Below are positions 1-6,976 of a stretch of 14,355 nt of DNA, piece by piece; positions within the stretch are counted from its first letter, which is position 1, and the number at the start of each line of letters is the position of its first letter. The notes under the pieces are model-generated. The model made no database searches. It was not told where the DNA came from and saw only the letters and a list, made by a program, of their open reading frames with translations. The position numbers and the translations under genes were made by a program. The stretch is from Promethearchaeota archaeon (lineage in GTDB: Archaea > Asgardarchaeota > Lokiarchaeia > Sigynarchaeales > SOKP01), in the NCBI GenBank assembly GCA_019894735.1, contig JAGXOB010000053.1, forward strand, positions 1 to 14,355, read 5' to 3'.

Positions 1-1241
1 ACCCATACGAGAGTGCTAAAAAAAAAATTGATATCGCAGCAGAATTAATTAATTTACATCCTAATACTTTGGAATATCTAAAAAAAACGGAAAGAGCTCT
101 CGTTGTTTCTATCCCAATAATGATGGACGATGGTTCTCTCGAAATTTTTGAAGGATTCAGAGTTCATCATTCTACTTTACTAGGTCCAGGAAAAGGAGGT
201 GTAAGATATTCCCCTTTTGTGACTCTTGACGAGATGAAAGCTTTAGCCCTCTTGATGACATTTAAGTCGGCTTTATTAGGGTTGCCTCTTGGCGGTTCTA
301 AAGGTGGTATAAGAGTCGACACTAAAAAGTTATCAGAAAGAGAATTAGAGCATTTAACGAGAAGATATACCATGGAAATCATAAATATGATTGGACCAGA
401 TAGAGATGTTGCTGCACCAGACATGTATACAGATTCGCGTATAATGGCTTGGATGATGGATACATATAGTATGCAAAAAGGTCGAACTATTCCGGGAGTA
501 GTTACTGGTAAACCAATTGAGATTGGAGGTTCTATAGGGAGGGTTGAAGCTCCAGGTACCGGAATGATTTATATACTTCGGCATTTATGTCAAAAACTAA
601 ATTATAATTTGAAAGAAATGAGTGTTGTAATTCAAGGTTTTGGAAAAGTAGGATCTGTTGTTGCTAAGCAATTATGTAACAACTCCTGCAATGTTATAGC
701 AATCTCTGAAGAAGAAGGAGGGATATATTCTCCAGATGGTTTAGATATAGACACATTAATTGAATGGAAGCAAAAAGGTAATTTATTAAAAGAATACGAG
801 GGTAAAAATACAAGCCCAATAACTAACGATGAATTATTTAGCACTGAATGTGATGTTTTAATTCCTGCTGCTGTTGAAAATCAGATTTATAGCGGAAATG
901 CAGATAAGATAGACTGTAAAATAATATTAGAAGGAGCAAATAGTCCAACTACTTCCCAAGCAGATAAAATCTTGGAGGAAAAAGAAATCATAGTAGTTCC
1001 AGATATTCTTGCAAATAGTGGAGGTTTATGTGTATCTTATTTTGAATATATTCAAGATATACAAAGCTATTTCTGGAAATTAGATCGCGTCAATAAAGAA
1101 ATGAGATCTATTCTTATAGATACATTTGAGGGAATTTTAAAATTTTCAAAAAAAACGGATTCATCACTCAGAACGGCAGCATATGCTATTAGCACAAATC
1201 GATTAGCAAAAGCACATGAATTAAGAGGTTTATTTCCATAA
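1..1241 (+). CDS. gdhA: Glutamate dehydrogenase (Glu/Leu/Phe/Val dehydrogenase family), first tandem copy, 5' end outside window
   Basis: Catalyses reversible NAD(P)-dependent oxidative deamination of glutamate to 2-oxoglutarate and ammonia in the cytoplasm. The frame is open from base 3, where it reads PYESAKKKIDIAAEL and aligns with residues 5 onward of the next gene, so about four codons lie beyond the left edge. The TTG at 69 is therefore an internal Leu codon, not the start. Visible motifs are GPGKGG, the catalytic-lysine motif LPLGGSKGGI, AAPD with the catalytic Asp, the Rossmann motif QGFGKVG, and ANSGGLCVSYFEYIQD near the C-terminus. Full length would be about 416 aa, normal for hexameric archaeal GDH. 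Differences from the neighbour include GFGKVG for the usual GxGNVG and EEE after the second Rossmann strand, so cofactor preference may differ. Family assignment is firm; the exact substrate (Glu versus another amino acid) is inferred. Confidence 0.93.
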   Translation, partial: PYESAKKKIDIAAELINLHPNTLEYLKKTERALVVSIPIMMDDGSLEIFEGFRVHHSTLLGPGKGGVRYSPFVTLDEMKALALLMTFKSALLGLPLGGSKGGIRVDTKKLSERELEHLTRRYTMEIINMIGPDRDVAAPDMYTDSRIMAWMMDTYSMQKGRTIPGVVTGKPIEIGGSIGRVEAPGTGMIYILRHLCQKLNYNLKEMSVVIQGFGKVGSVVAKQLCNNSCNVIAISEEEGGIYSPDGLDIDTLIEWKQKGNLLKEYEGKNTSPITNDELFSTECDVLIPAAVENQIYSGNADKIDCKIILEGANSPTTSQADKILEEKEIIVVPDILANSGGLCVSYFEYIQDIQSYFWKLDRVNKEMRSILIDTFEGILKFSKKTDSSLRTAAYAISTNRLAKAHELRGLFP

Positions 1242-1336
1242 AAGTGTGTGTTTTAGTTTATGAGGAATATATAATTATTAGATTTAGCAGAAATTATTAT
1301 AAAAAATAAAATAAAAAATAAAAAAAGTGTATTATA

Positions 1337-2587
1337 ATGGCCGTTAATCCTTTTGATATGGCAAAAAAGCAGATTGATATTGTAGCAGAAGTGATGGATT
1401 TAGATCCAATCATTCTTAAGTATTTAAAAAGAGTAGAACGTTCTTTAATAGTTTCTATTCCAATTATGATGGATGATGATACTTTAAAAATTTTTGAAGG
1501 TTATAGGGTTCATCATTCAACAATCAGAGGACCTGGTAAAGGCGGATTACGATTTTCTCTAGGTGTTAATCTTGATGAAGTAAAGGCTTTAGCAACATGG
1601 ATGACATGGAAAACCAGTCTTTTAAACTTGCCTTTAGGGGGCGCTAAAGGTGGTATATGCGTTGATCCTTTTAAATTGTCTAAAAAAGAGCTAGAAAGAC
1701 TTACAAGAAGGTTTACTGCTGAAATTATTAATATCATAGGACCAGATATTGATATTCCAGCTCCAGATGTAAATACTAACCCACAAATTATGGCTTGGAT
1801 AATGGATACATATAGTATGCAAAAAGGACGCACGATTACTGGCGTTGTAACTGGAAAACCAGTCGAAATTGGCGGATCTGTTGGCAGAGCAAATGCTACC
1901 GGAATGGGCTTGTATTTTGTACTTCAAGCTTTAGTTGAAAAACTGAGATTAGACTTAAAGGCCTTAAAGATTGTAGTTCAAGGATTAGGAAATGTGGGAG
2001 GTACGATTGCCGATCTACTTTATAAACACGGGTGTAAAGTTATTGCTGTCTCAGATATATCAACGGGTATTTACTATGAAGATGGTTTAGATGTAGAAAA
2101 ATTATTAACATGGGCAAAACAAGGTAATTTATTACAAGATTATAAAAACGATAAGTATAAGCTTATTAGTAACGACGAGCTACTTACATTAAAATGCGAT
2201 GTATTAATCCCTGCAGCTATAGAAAATCAAATAACAGAAAAAAATGCGGAGAAAATAGACTGCAAAATAGTTCTAGAAGGTGCTAATGGTCCTACAACAC
2301 CAGATGCGGATAAAGTTTTGTTTAAGAAAGGAATCTATGTTATACCAGATATTCTCGCCAATAGTGGTGGTGTTTGTGTCTCTTACTTCGAATACGTCCA
2401 AGATATTAACTCTTACTTCTGGAAACTCGATCGGATTAATGAAGAACTTAAAAGAATTATAATCGAAGCATTTGAAGAAACATATAAAATCTCAGAAGAG
2501 AGAAATATACCCCTTCGAACAGCAGCCTACATAATAGCGGTGTCAAGGATTGCAAAAGCGATTGAGTTAAGGGGAATCTTTCCTTAA
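1337..2587 (+). CDS. gdhA: Glutamate dehydrogenase, second tandem copy
   Basis: A 416-aa complete Glu/Leu/Phe/Val dehydrogenase, paralogous to the gene just upstream. In order: substrate-site motif GPGKGG (about residues 65-70), catalytic-lysine motif LPLGGAKGGI with Lys104, PAPD with catalytic Asp144, dinucleotide-binding QGLGNVGG (215-222), Asp240 at the end of the second Rossmann strand (Asp here usually favours NAD over NADP), EGANGPTTP (314-322) and VSYFEYVQD (348-356). The ATG at 1337 is chosen because the N-terminus aligns with the frame of the upstream copy; no Shine-Dalgarno is visible. A 95-nt AT-rich gap with TATA-like stretches separates the copies, so it may have its own promoter. 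It is the more consensus-like of the two copies and is likely the canonical GDH. Confidence 0.95.
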   Translation: MAVNPFDMAKKQIDIVAEVMDLDPIILKYLKRVERSLIVSIPIMMDDDTLKIFEGYRVHHSTIRGPGKGGLRFSLGVNLDEVKALATWMTWKTSLLNLPLGGAKGGICVDPFKLSKKELERLTRRFTAEIINIIGPDIDIPAPDVNTNPQIMAWIMDTYSMQKGRTITGVVTGKPVEIGGSVGRANATGMGLYFVLQALVEKLRLDLKALKIVVQGLGNVGGTIADLLYKHGCKVIAVSDISTGIYYEDGLDVEKLLTWAKQGNLLQDYKNDKYKLISNDELLTLKCDVLIPAAIENQITEKNAEKIDCKIVLEGANGPTTPDADKVLFKKGIYVIPDILANSGGVCVSYFEYVQDINSYFWKLDRINEELKRIIIEAFEETYKISEERNIPLRTAAYIIAVSRIAKAIELRGIFP

Positions 2588-2589
2588 CC

Positions 2590-2607
2590 CTATATTTTAT
2601 TTTTTAA
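2590..2607 (+). terminator. T-rich terminator after the second GDH
   Basis: The 28-nt gap between two convergent stop codons holds the T-rich run TATATTTTATTTTTTAAT. Archaeal RNA polymerase terminates on such tracts without needing a hairpin. No strong stem is visible. Confidence 0.4.
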
Positions 2608-2615
2608 TATGTCTT

Positions 2616-3911
2616 TTAAGTAAAAAGTAAAAGGATAAATAGAAATCCCATTGCACTGACTATATGAATTAACGCAAAAACAAATCCTGTTTTTAATAAT
2701 CGCTTGTATCCTAAATTTTCAACACCACTATCTTGTGCTACCTTAAGGGTCATGAGATCTGCCGCGGCTCCCTGAGGAATAAGATTTCCTCCTATATTAA
2801 TAGCAACGATAAAAGCAAACAAAAGAGGAGTAGCAGGAAAATTAAATGTATTTATGAGAGTATCAATAATTGGGATAAAGATTAATGCTGTAGGTGTATT
2901 AGCAACGAAACCTGAAATCAAACTTACTAAGATAAGAAGAATAAATGATATCAATATAGGATCGAGAAATTCAAAAGGGATGGAAGTAAAAATTTCTGTA
3001 AATCCCGCTCTTAAGAGGCTCCCAACAATTACATACAAAGATATGAAGAAGAAAATTATTTCCCACTCAATATCTTTTAATAGTTGTCCCATCGGTTTTT
3101 TTGTGTAGCTTCGATTTGCTAAAACAAGTATTAAAGCTGCGATTATTGCTGTCAAGTATAAAATAGGTAAGATCACAAAAAACACTATGGTAACAATAAT
3201 CGCAAAACTATTGAAATAGAACATTTTTTTATTTTTTATCATAACGTCAGCATCTACAAGCTCGAGGACGAATTGTTTTATTTGTTCTTCGATATTTGGC
3301 TCTTTTGAGAGTATAAATCGATCAATTAAAAAAATTGTAAGAAATAATAATAGAAATGAGAAAATCCAATAATATTGGATGAAATATAGCGTATCAAGTG
3401 CAAAATATGTTGAGATAATAATATTTTCTCCACTTGAAAATGGAGTTATTATGGAACCGATGTTAATACATATAGTCATACCAAGCAAATAAGTTCCTGC
3501 TCGAATTTTTAGGAAATGACACAATCGGACTACCACAGGGGCTAGGATTAATACAACAACAACATCAGAAATGACAGCTGCTAATAGTGTAGTAATCGTA
3601 CATAGAAGATAGAGAAAAATTCTACGATCTCCTCTTGATATTTTAAAAAGTTTTACCGCTACATATTCTAAAACATTTGAGTCTTGCGCAATTTTAGTAA
3701 TAATACTCATACTTAAAATAATTAGAATAGCTTCCCATTCTACATCTAGAATAAAATCTTCGATTCCTATTTTTAGTTGAATACCGGTAACTGTGGCACC
3801 GACAAACATGCAGAATAAGGAAATTGCAACAAAATCCACACCTTTTATGGAATAACTAATAATAATTATGATAAAAAGTGCAAAAAGAAAAATTAAAAGC
3901 GGTAGATTCAT
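2616..3911 (-). CDS. ArsB/NhaD/CitMHS-type ion transporter permease (IT superfamily)
   Basis: A 431-aa polytopic membrane protein with roughly 10-12 hydrophobic segments. It shows the two-fold internal repeat of the ion transporter superfamily. DVEWEAILIILSMSII (about 56-71) is echoed by DIEWEIIFFFISLYVIVG (280-297). The hairpin motif SDVVVVLILAPVV (115-127) is echoed by ANTPTALIFIPII (337-349). NIGSIITPFSSGENIII (150-166) is echoed by NIGGNLIPQGAAADLM (372-387). These match the re-entrant-loop motifs of ArsB, NhaD and P-protein/CitMHS permeases. The substrate cannot be read from sequence: arsenite, Na+/H+ exchange and dicarboxylates are all possible, and no arsR or arsA lies nearby. It is convergent with the GDH genes and has no visible operon partner. 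Confidence 0.8.
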   Translation of the reverse strand: MNLPLLIFLFALFIIIIISYSIKGVDFVAISLFCMFVGATVTGIQLKIGIEDFILDVEWEAILIILSMSIITKIAQDSNVLEYVAVKLFKISRGDRRIFLYLLCTITTLLAAVISDVVVVLILAPVVVRLCHFLKIRAGTYLLGMTICINIGSIITPFSSGENIIISTYFALDTLYFIQYYWIFSFLLLFLTIFLIDRFILSKEPNIEEQIKQFVLELVDADVMIKNKKMFYFNSFAIIVTIVFFVILPILYLTAIIAALILVLANRSYTKKPMGQLLKDIEWEIIFFFISLYVIVGSLLRAGFTEIFTSIPFEFLDPILISFILLILVSLISGFVANTPTALIFIPIIDTLINTFNFPATPLLFAFIVAINIGGNLIPQGAAADLMTLKVAQDSGVENLGYKRLLKTGFVFALIHIVSAMGFLFILLLFT

Positions 3912-4042
3912 CGGTACTTGAATGATAGATTTAAAATTTTATTACTTATGTTAGTAAACGCCTTTTAATAAATCTATTTATATTATATTAATTGAAATGT
4001 TCTTCAATCTTATTGATGTTCTTACAGATCTGGTTAAATAAT

Positions 4043-4891
4043 TTATTTAAATAGAAAAAGTTGTAGGAGAAATTTGAATAGGTTTAGTTCCTTTAGTAGA
4101 GAAATATTTGAAATTAGATATTCAAAAATATTTTCTTCAATAAAATAATGTAAGGTCACATAATAACCTTCTTCATTCTTTATCATTTCAGTGATCCTTT
4201 TAATTAAATTTATGATTTGTTTTTCTACTACAAGCATATCGCAATTTGTTGGATTAATGTTGATGATGTTAATGCCAGTAACATTATTAAACGAAATTTT
4301 GCTTAATTCAGGGTTACTTTGAACGTATTTATGATTTAGGTAATTTGCAAACATTATTTCAATTAGATTATAAATTGTTTCTTTCTTTTCAGAGGTAAAA
4401 TGACCTTCAATCACATTTATTAGCAAGTTTAATATCTGCTGAAACACACCTAAGATATCAAAATATTCTGCAATGGTTGATATATTTTCCGCTGTTAACC
4501 ACTGGGAATAATATTCATCGATAACATCCTTAAATGGACTAAAAAGTTCGGTATTTCCTTTCCATAATTTATTCCACGCCTCTACATCTTTAGAAACGTA
4601 TTCTTCAAGAAATGTTTGCATAATAACATTGAGCCGAGCTTTCAGCATATTTGAGCTTATGTCTTTCTCAGATGTTGCTACAAATAATAAATTAGATTCC
4701 TTATTTTCTAAATAAGACCATCTAAGACCCCCCATCTCAATACTTTCTATACCCGTTTTAAGTTCATAGATAGTAAACTGATTTAGAGCGGCTAAAAGTC
4801 CACTAATGAGATCCTCGTCTAAAGCCAAATCCATGTAAGGTTTGTACAACAGCGTAATCCCACTTTCTGAATCAAGTATCCAAATATTCAT
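4043..4891 (-). CDS. Longin/roadblock-like domain protein with helical C-terminal region
   Basis: A 282-aa protein with no signal peptide or membrane span. The first ~100 residues have the profilin-like alternation of beta strands and helices seen in longin and roadblock folds: a beta hairpin (MNIWILDSESGITLLYK), a helix containing DEDLISGLLAALNQF, a strand pair around IESIEMGGLRWSYL and NLLFVATSEKD, then a long helix (MLKARLNVIMQTFLEEYV). Asgard genomes carry many such stand-alone longin-like proteins, thought to serve small GTPases. Residues ~120-200 look alpha-helical; the rest may hold a second small alpha/beta unit (around GINIININP) and ends in a hydrophobic LFKFLLQLFLFK tail. The longin assignment is inferred from pattern, not a catalytic motif. 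A TATA-like TTTTATATAAC lies about 30-40 nt upstream of the ATG. The role in trafficking or signalling is unknown. Confidence 0.6.
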   Translation of the reverse strand: MNIWILDSESGITLLYKPYMDLALDEDLISGLLAALNQFTIYELKTGIESIEMGGLRWSYLENKESNLLFVATSEKDISSNMLKARLNVIMQTFLEEYVSKDVEAWNKLWKGNTELFSPFKDVIDEYYSQWLTAENISTIAEYFDILGVFQQILNLLINVIEGHFTSEKKETIYNLIEIMFANYLNHKYVQSNPELSKISFNNVTGINIININPTNCDMLVVEKQIINLIKRITEMIKNEEGYYVTLHYFIEENIFEYLISNISLLKELNLFKFLLQLFLFK

Positions 4892-4921
4892 ACTAAAACC
4901 CCGATATTAGAGTTTGTCATT

Positions 4922-4934
4922 AGTTATATAAAAT
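4922..4934 (-). promoter_or_regulatory. TATA-box promoter of the longin-like gene
   Basis: Read on the minus strand, this is a canonical-looking archaeal TATA element (TTTTATATAACTA) centred about 37 nt before the ATG at 4891. It predicts a leader of roughly a dozen nucleotides. No transcript evidence is available. Confidence 0.4.
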
Positions 4935-4980
4935 TACCATTTAATAAATGATTATTTTTAGATATAAATTTTAATGATAT

Positions 4981-5478
4981 TCACAAGAATTCTTGAAGGT
5001 CTTTTGTTTTACATATTTTCTCTATATTTCTCAGCATCTCAGAGATTTTCCTCTGTAATACCAGATCTGCGCCTCCTCCTAGTAGACTAAGAAATTCGCT
5101 GCTTAAGGAGAATGTTTCTATAAAGACACCCAATTTCGATTTTGTGGAGGAGAGGGTTTTTATACGTAAACGACCTTCTAATTCTCTAATATCTTTATTA
5201 TTTCTAACATTAAATTCAATCAGTCGCCCCTTACCTTCTTCTTCACCCTTATCTGAGAGTATTAATTCTCCTTCCATTTCAATTGGAATTTTTACAATAT
5301 CTATTTCGTCATAAATTTTAGTATAAAGTACATTTGGAGCAGTAAATTGTGCATCCATTTTTTTCGCGGGATTAATTGCCTCCCAAAATTCAGCTTTATA
5401 GAGCGCTTGAAAAAGTAATTCGCTATTACAGTTATTCACTTCTAAAACTTTTGATATTTTAGCCAATATTAACACCAT
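4981..5478 (-). CDS. SRPBCC/START-like small-ligand-binding protein (tentative)
   Basis: A 165-aa soluble protein with no signal peptide. Its layout resembles SRPBCC (polyketide cyclase/START-like) proteins: an N-terminal strand and helix (residues ~10-35, with LFQALYKAEFWEAINPAKK), a run of antiparallel strands with charged turns (about 55-130, including IPIEMEGELILSD and GRLRIKTLSS), and a long amphipathic C-terminal helix (135-160). No catalytic residue can be named; such proteins bind lipids or other hydrophobic ligands or act as chaperone cofactors. It lies about 90 nt upstream of the longin-like gene on the same strand; each seems to have its own TATA-like box, here around 5517-5527. 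The fold call is inferred from predicted secondary structure and could be wrong. Confidence 0.45.
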   Translation of the reverse strand: MVLILAKISKVLEVNNCNSELLFQALYKAEFWEAINPAKKMDAQFTAPNVLYTKIYDEIDIVKIPIEMEGELILSDKGEEEGKGRLIEFNVRNNKDIRELEGRLRIKTLSSTKSKLGVFIETFSLSSEFLSLLGGGADLVLQRKISEMLRNIEKICKTKDLQEFL

Positions 5479-5680
5479 AAGATATTTTCGTATGATTTAC
5501 TAATAAAAGTGGAAAGTTTATATTCTTTTATATTACACACTCATAGGAAAGAAAGCTAGCCTGAGACTTCCTTGATCATTTCATGTTTATTAACCCTAAA
5601 TCATTTTTAATTTTTCATCATTTGCTAATAAATATATTTTAGATTAAAAAAATAGCAAGGATTTTATTCGCTATAAAGCA

Positions 5681-5878
5681 CTAATCCCGGAACAGCATAC
5701 TCGCTTCTAAATTCCGTTCTTCTTTACAATTGGGGCAAATCCAAGTAGTATCGTTCTTTTTTATAGAATTAATACACATATCACAAATCGTGGTATCACA
5801 AATACAATATGAGCATCTATCGAGTTTATCTGCGCAATTTTTTCCACATATAAAACAATTTGGAGGATTTTTCGACAT
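5681..5878 (-). CDS. Small cysteine-rich zinc-finger protein, RING/treble-clef-like
   Basis: A 65-aa protein with ten cysteines: C8-x2-C11, C15, C22-x2-C25-x-C27, C32-x2-C35 and C48-x2-C51. The final pair sits in WICPNC, with the Trp and Pro typical of RING and related cross-brace fingers. If C8/C11, C25/C27, C32/C35 and C48/C51 are the four ligand pairs, the order resembles a RING finger in which the usual His is Cys, but the spacing between ligands 4 and 5 is longer than usual. Asgard archaea are known to encode RING proteins and ubiquitin systems, but nothing else here indicates ubiquitination. PHD, B-box or a double zinc ribbon are alternatives. Start chosen at the first ATG (MSKNPPNC). 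Confidence 0.65.
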   Translation of the reverse strand: MSKNPPNCFICGKNCADKLDRCSYCICDTTICDMCINSIKKNDTTWICPNCKEERNLEASMLFRD

Positions 5879-5904
5879 TTCTATTTTACATTTTAAATTC
5901 TTTT

Positions 5905-5930
5905 ATAATATTCATTATTATGAATATTAT
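5905..5930. repeat. Perfect 11-bp inverted repeat in divergent promoter region (candidate operator)
   Basis: ATAATATTCAT at 5905-5915 and its exact reverse complement ATGAATATTAT at 5920-5930 flank the 4-nt spacer TATT. It lies between the divergent starts of the zinc-finger gene (5878) and the small membrane-protein gene (5961). The symmetry suits a dimeric repressor site. AT-rich DNA produces palindromes by chance, but 11 perfect pairs placed exactly in a divergent gap is notable. Confidence 0.45.
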
Positions 5931-5960
5931 TAATTAAATTTAACAAAATTTCTTAGCAAA

Positions 5961-6143
5961 ATGGAAAAACTTCAAAAACAAATTCAATTACTTGCCCTAA
6001 TAATTATCTTTCCTATATATAGAGCAATTTCAGCGATAATTTATATAAATTATCCGGAATTTATTTTGTGGATTTTGGTTTCGATTTTTTACGCTATATC
6101 TCTTGTGATATTATATCTGTTTTTTAAGAAAAGACAAAAATGA
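5961..6143 (+). CDS. Small two-helix membrane protein, unknown function
   Basis: A 60-aa protein with two hydrophobic stretches, about residues 9-29 (LLALIIIFPIYRAISAIIYI, containing one Arg) and 34-54 (ILWILVSIFYAISLVILYLF). It has a basic N-terminal patch (MEKLQKQ) and a basic tail KKRQK, which predicts a hairpin with both ends in the cytoplasm. I do not recognise the family. The clean segment pattern and the intergenic position favour a real gene. It is divergent from the zinc-finger gene across the inverted repeat and convergent with the coiled-coil gene. Confidence 0.5.
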   Translation: MEKLQKQIQLLALIIIFPIYRAISAIIYINYPEFILWILVSIFYAISLVILYLFFKKRQK

Positions 6144-6189
6144 TCTTTTGTTTAACTTTAAGCTAGAATTTGGTAAGTTAACTTTTAGA

Positions 6190-6456
6190 TCATGTCTTCT
6201 TTTTAAAAAGATCTGGAATCAAACCATCTATTCCAAGACTTTTAAAGACGCTATCTCTAACATCTATTTGAACTCTCATATCTTGCATGACCTTTAAAGT
6301 ATCACCTAAAGTTTTAGAAAATGTGTTACTCATTTCTTTAATTGTGTCAGAAGTTAATTTTAGGGATTCTCGAATAGATAAATTAGTTTCATGCAATTCT
6401 ACGGTTAATTCTTCCATTGCCTTTCTCATTTCTGAGAGTTCACGCTTCATTCCCAT
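6190..6456 (-). CDS. Small coiled-coil protein, unknown function
   Basis: An 88-aa soluble protein. Residues ~5-70 form one long predicted coiled coil with hydrophobic residues at heptad-like spacing (Met, Leu and Ile through MRKAMEELTVELHETNLSIR and later DTLKVMQDMRVQIDVRD). It then ends in a short hydrophobic and basic tail, SLGIDGLIPDLFKKKT. It has no Cys, no transmembrane segment and no enzymatic motif. Start is the first of two close Met codons (MGMKREL). Prefoldin-like or chemoreceptor-like helical fragments look superficially similar, but the length and composition do not identify a family. The role is unknown, perhaps oligomerisation or scaffolding. Confidence 0.6.
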   Translation of the reverse strand: MGMKRELSEMRKAMEELTVELHETNLSIRESLKLTSDTIKEMSNTFSKTLGDTLKVMQDMRVQIDVRDSVFKSLGIDGLIPDLFKKKT

Positions 6457-6631
6457 TTTTCATAGATTTTCCATAATTTAACTTGATTACTATTTTTGTA
6501 AAAGAAGGCTCTGCTTAAAGTTTTTATTTAAATGAGATATTAATACTGTCAGACTATCAAATATAATAAAAATTCTTTTAAGAGTCCCTTAGTATATTCT
6601 AATTAACTAAACATAAAAAACACAAAAACAA

Positions 6632-6793
6632 ATGTCGGAATGGAAGAATAAAGTCAAAAGACAAACCACAGAATCGGCAGACTTATTCTGTGCAGGAACA
6701 GGATGAGGTATGTCTGACGGAATAACAGAATTAATACACTTAATACAAAAACGTCGCAGAGAAAAAAAAGCAAAAAAAGCTGATAGAAACTAA
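6632..6793 (+). CDS. Mini-gene A: candidate 53-aa selenoprotein with in-frame TGA
   Basis: Reading from ATG 6632 to TAA 6791-6793, the frame is interrupted only by TGA at 6704-6706. If that TGA is decoded (U), the product is 53 aa with Cys20 and U25 in the sequence CAGTG-U-GMSDG, then a Lys/Arg-rich predicted helix ending RREKKAKKADRN. The same Cys-x2-Thr-x-U-x-Met pattern, an MSE start and a K-x-R-x-E-K-x4-A tail occur in mini-gene B 184 nt downstream. Nine nt after the stop begins a structured RNA also shared with B. Lokiarchaeota are known to use selenocysteine, and Sec near a Cys suggests a redox role. I see directly the frame, the motif and the shared RNA; selenocysteine decoding is inference. 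It could instead be a short peptide ending at the TGA, or non-coding. No selenoprotein family I know matches. Confidence 0.5.
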
Positions 6794-6802
6794 ACTAAAT
6801 TA

Positions 6803-6864
6803 AATCTCAAAGATTGGATTAAAAATGATAGGATTCAATCGTTGGTTCCGCAAGAATCGAGATT
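6803..6864 (+). promoter_or_regulatory. Three-way-junction RNA element, copy 1 (candidate SECIS-like/recoding element)
   Basis: Stem P1 pairs AATCTC (6803-6808) with GAGATT (6859-6864). P2 pairs GATTGGATT (6812-6820) with GATTCAATC (6832-6840), with loop AAAAATGATAG. P3 pairs GGTTC (6844-6848) with GAATC (6854-6858), with loop CGCAA. The junction strands are AAA, GTT and none, so P3 can stack on P1. A T5 tract begins 7 nt after the element. The same architecture, with compensatory changes, follows mini-gene B. Confidence 0.6.
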
Positions 6865-6889
6865 AAAACCGTTTTTCAAATAAGTAATT

Positions 6890-6942
6890 CCTTAAAACTC
6901 TTATTTTTTATAAAACTCACCCTTAAAACTCCTGTTTTTTTT
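6890..6942 (+). terminator. Tandem T-tract terminators in a 31-nt direct repeat
   Basis: CCTTAAAACTC occurs at 6890-6900 and again at 6921-6931. Each copy is followed by a T-run (TTATTTTTT at 6901-6909 and T8 at 6935-6942). They lie between mini-gene A with its RNA element and the start of mini-gene B. They probably terminate the A transcript; the stretch TTTTTTATAAAACT in the first copy could alternatively be the TATA box of B. Confidence 0.4.
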
Positions 6943-6976
6943 ATTCTAGACAGAAAATGTAAGAGTGATAAAACTT

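Noticed and set aside
167..844. Minus-strand open frames inside the first GDH
   Set aside because: They are shadows of a strongly conserved enzyme frame and have no family features; the same holds for those opposite the second GDH.
5730..5933. Plus-strand frame opposite the zinc-finger gene
   Set aside because: The opposite strand has a ten-cysteine metal-binding pattern; this frame is its antisense.
6821..6864. Classic eukaryotic-type SECIS core (AUGA ... GA) in copy 1 of the RNA element
   Set aside because: AUGA at 6825-6828 is present but the matching position in copy 2 is AUGG, and the covarying P2 stem places this sequence in a hairpin loop. The single-hairpin SECIS fold is not supported in both copies.
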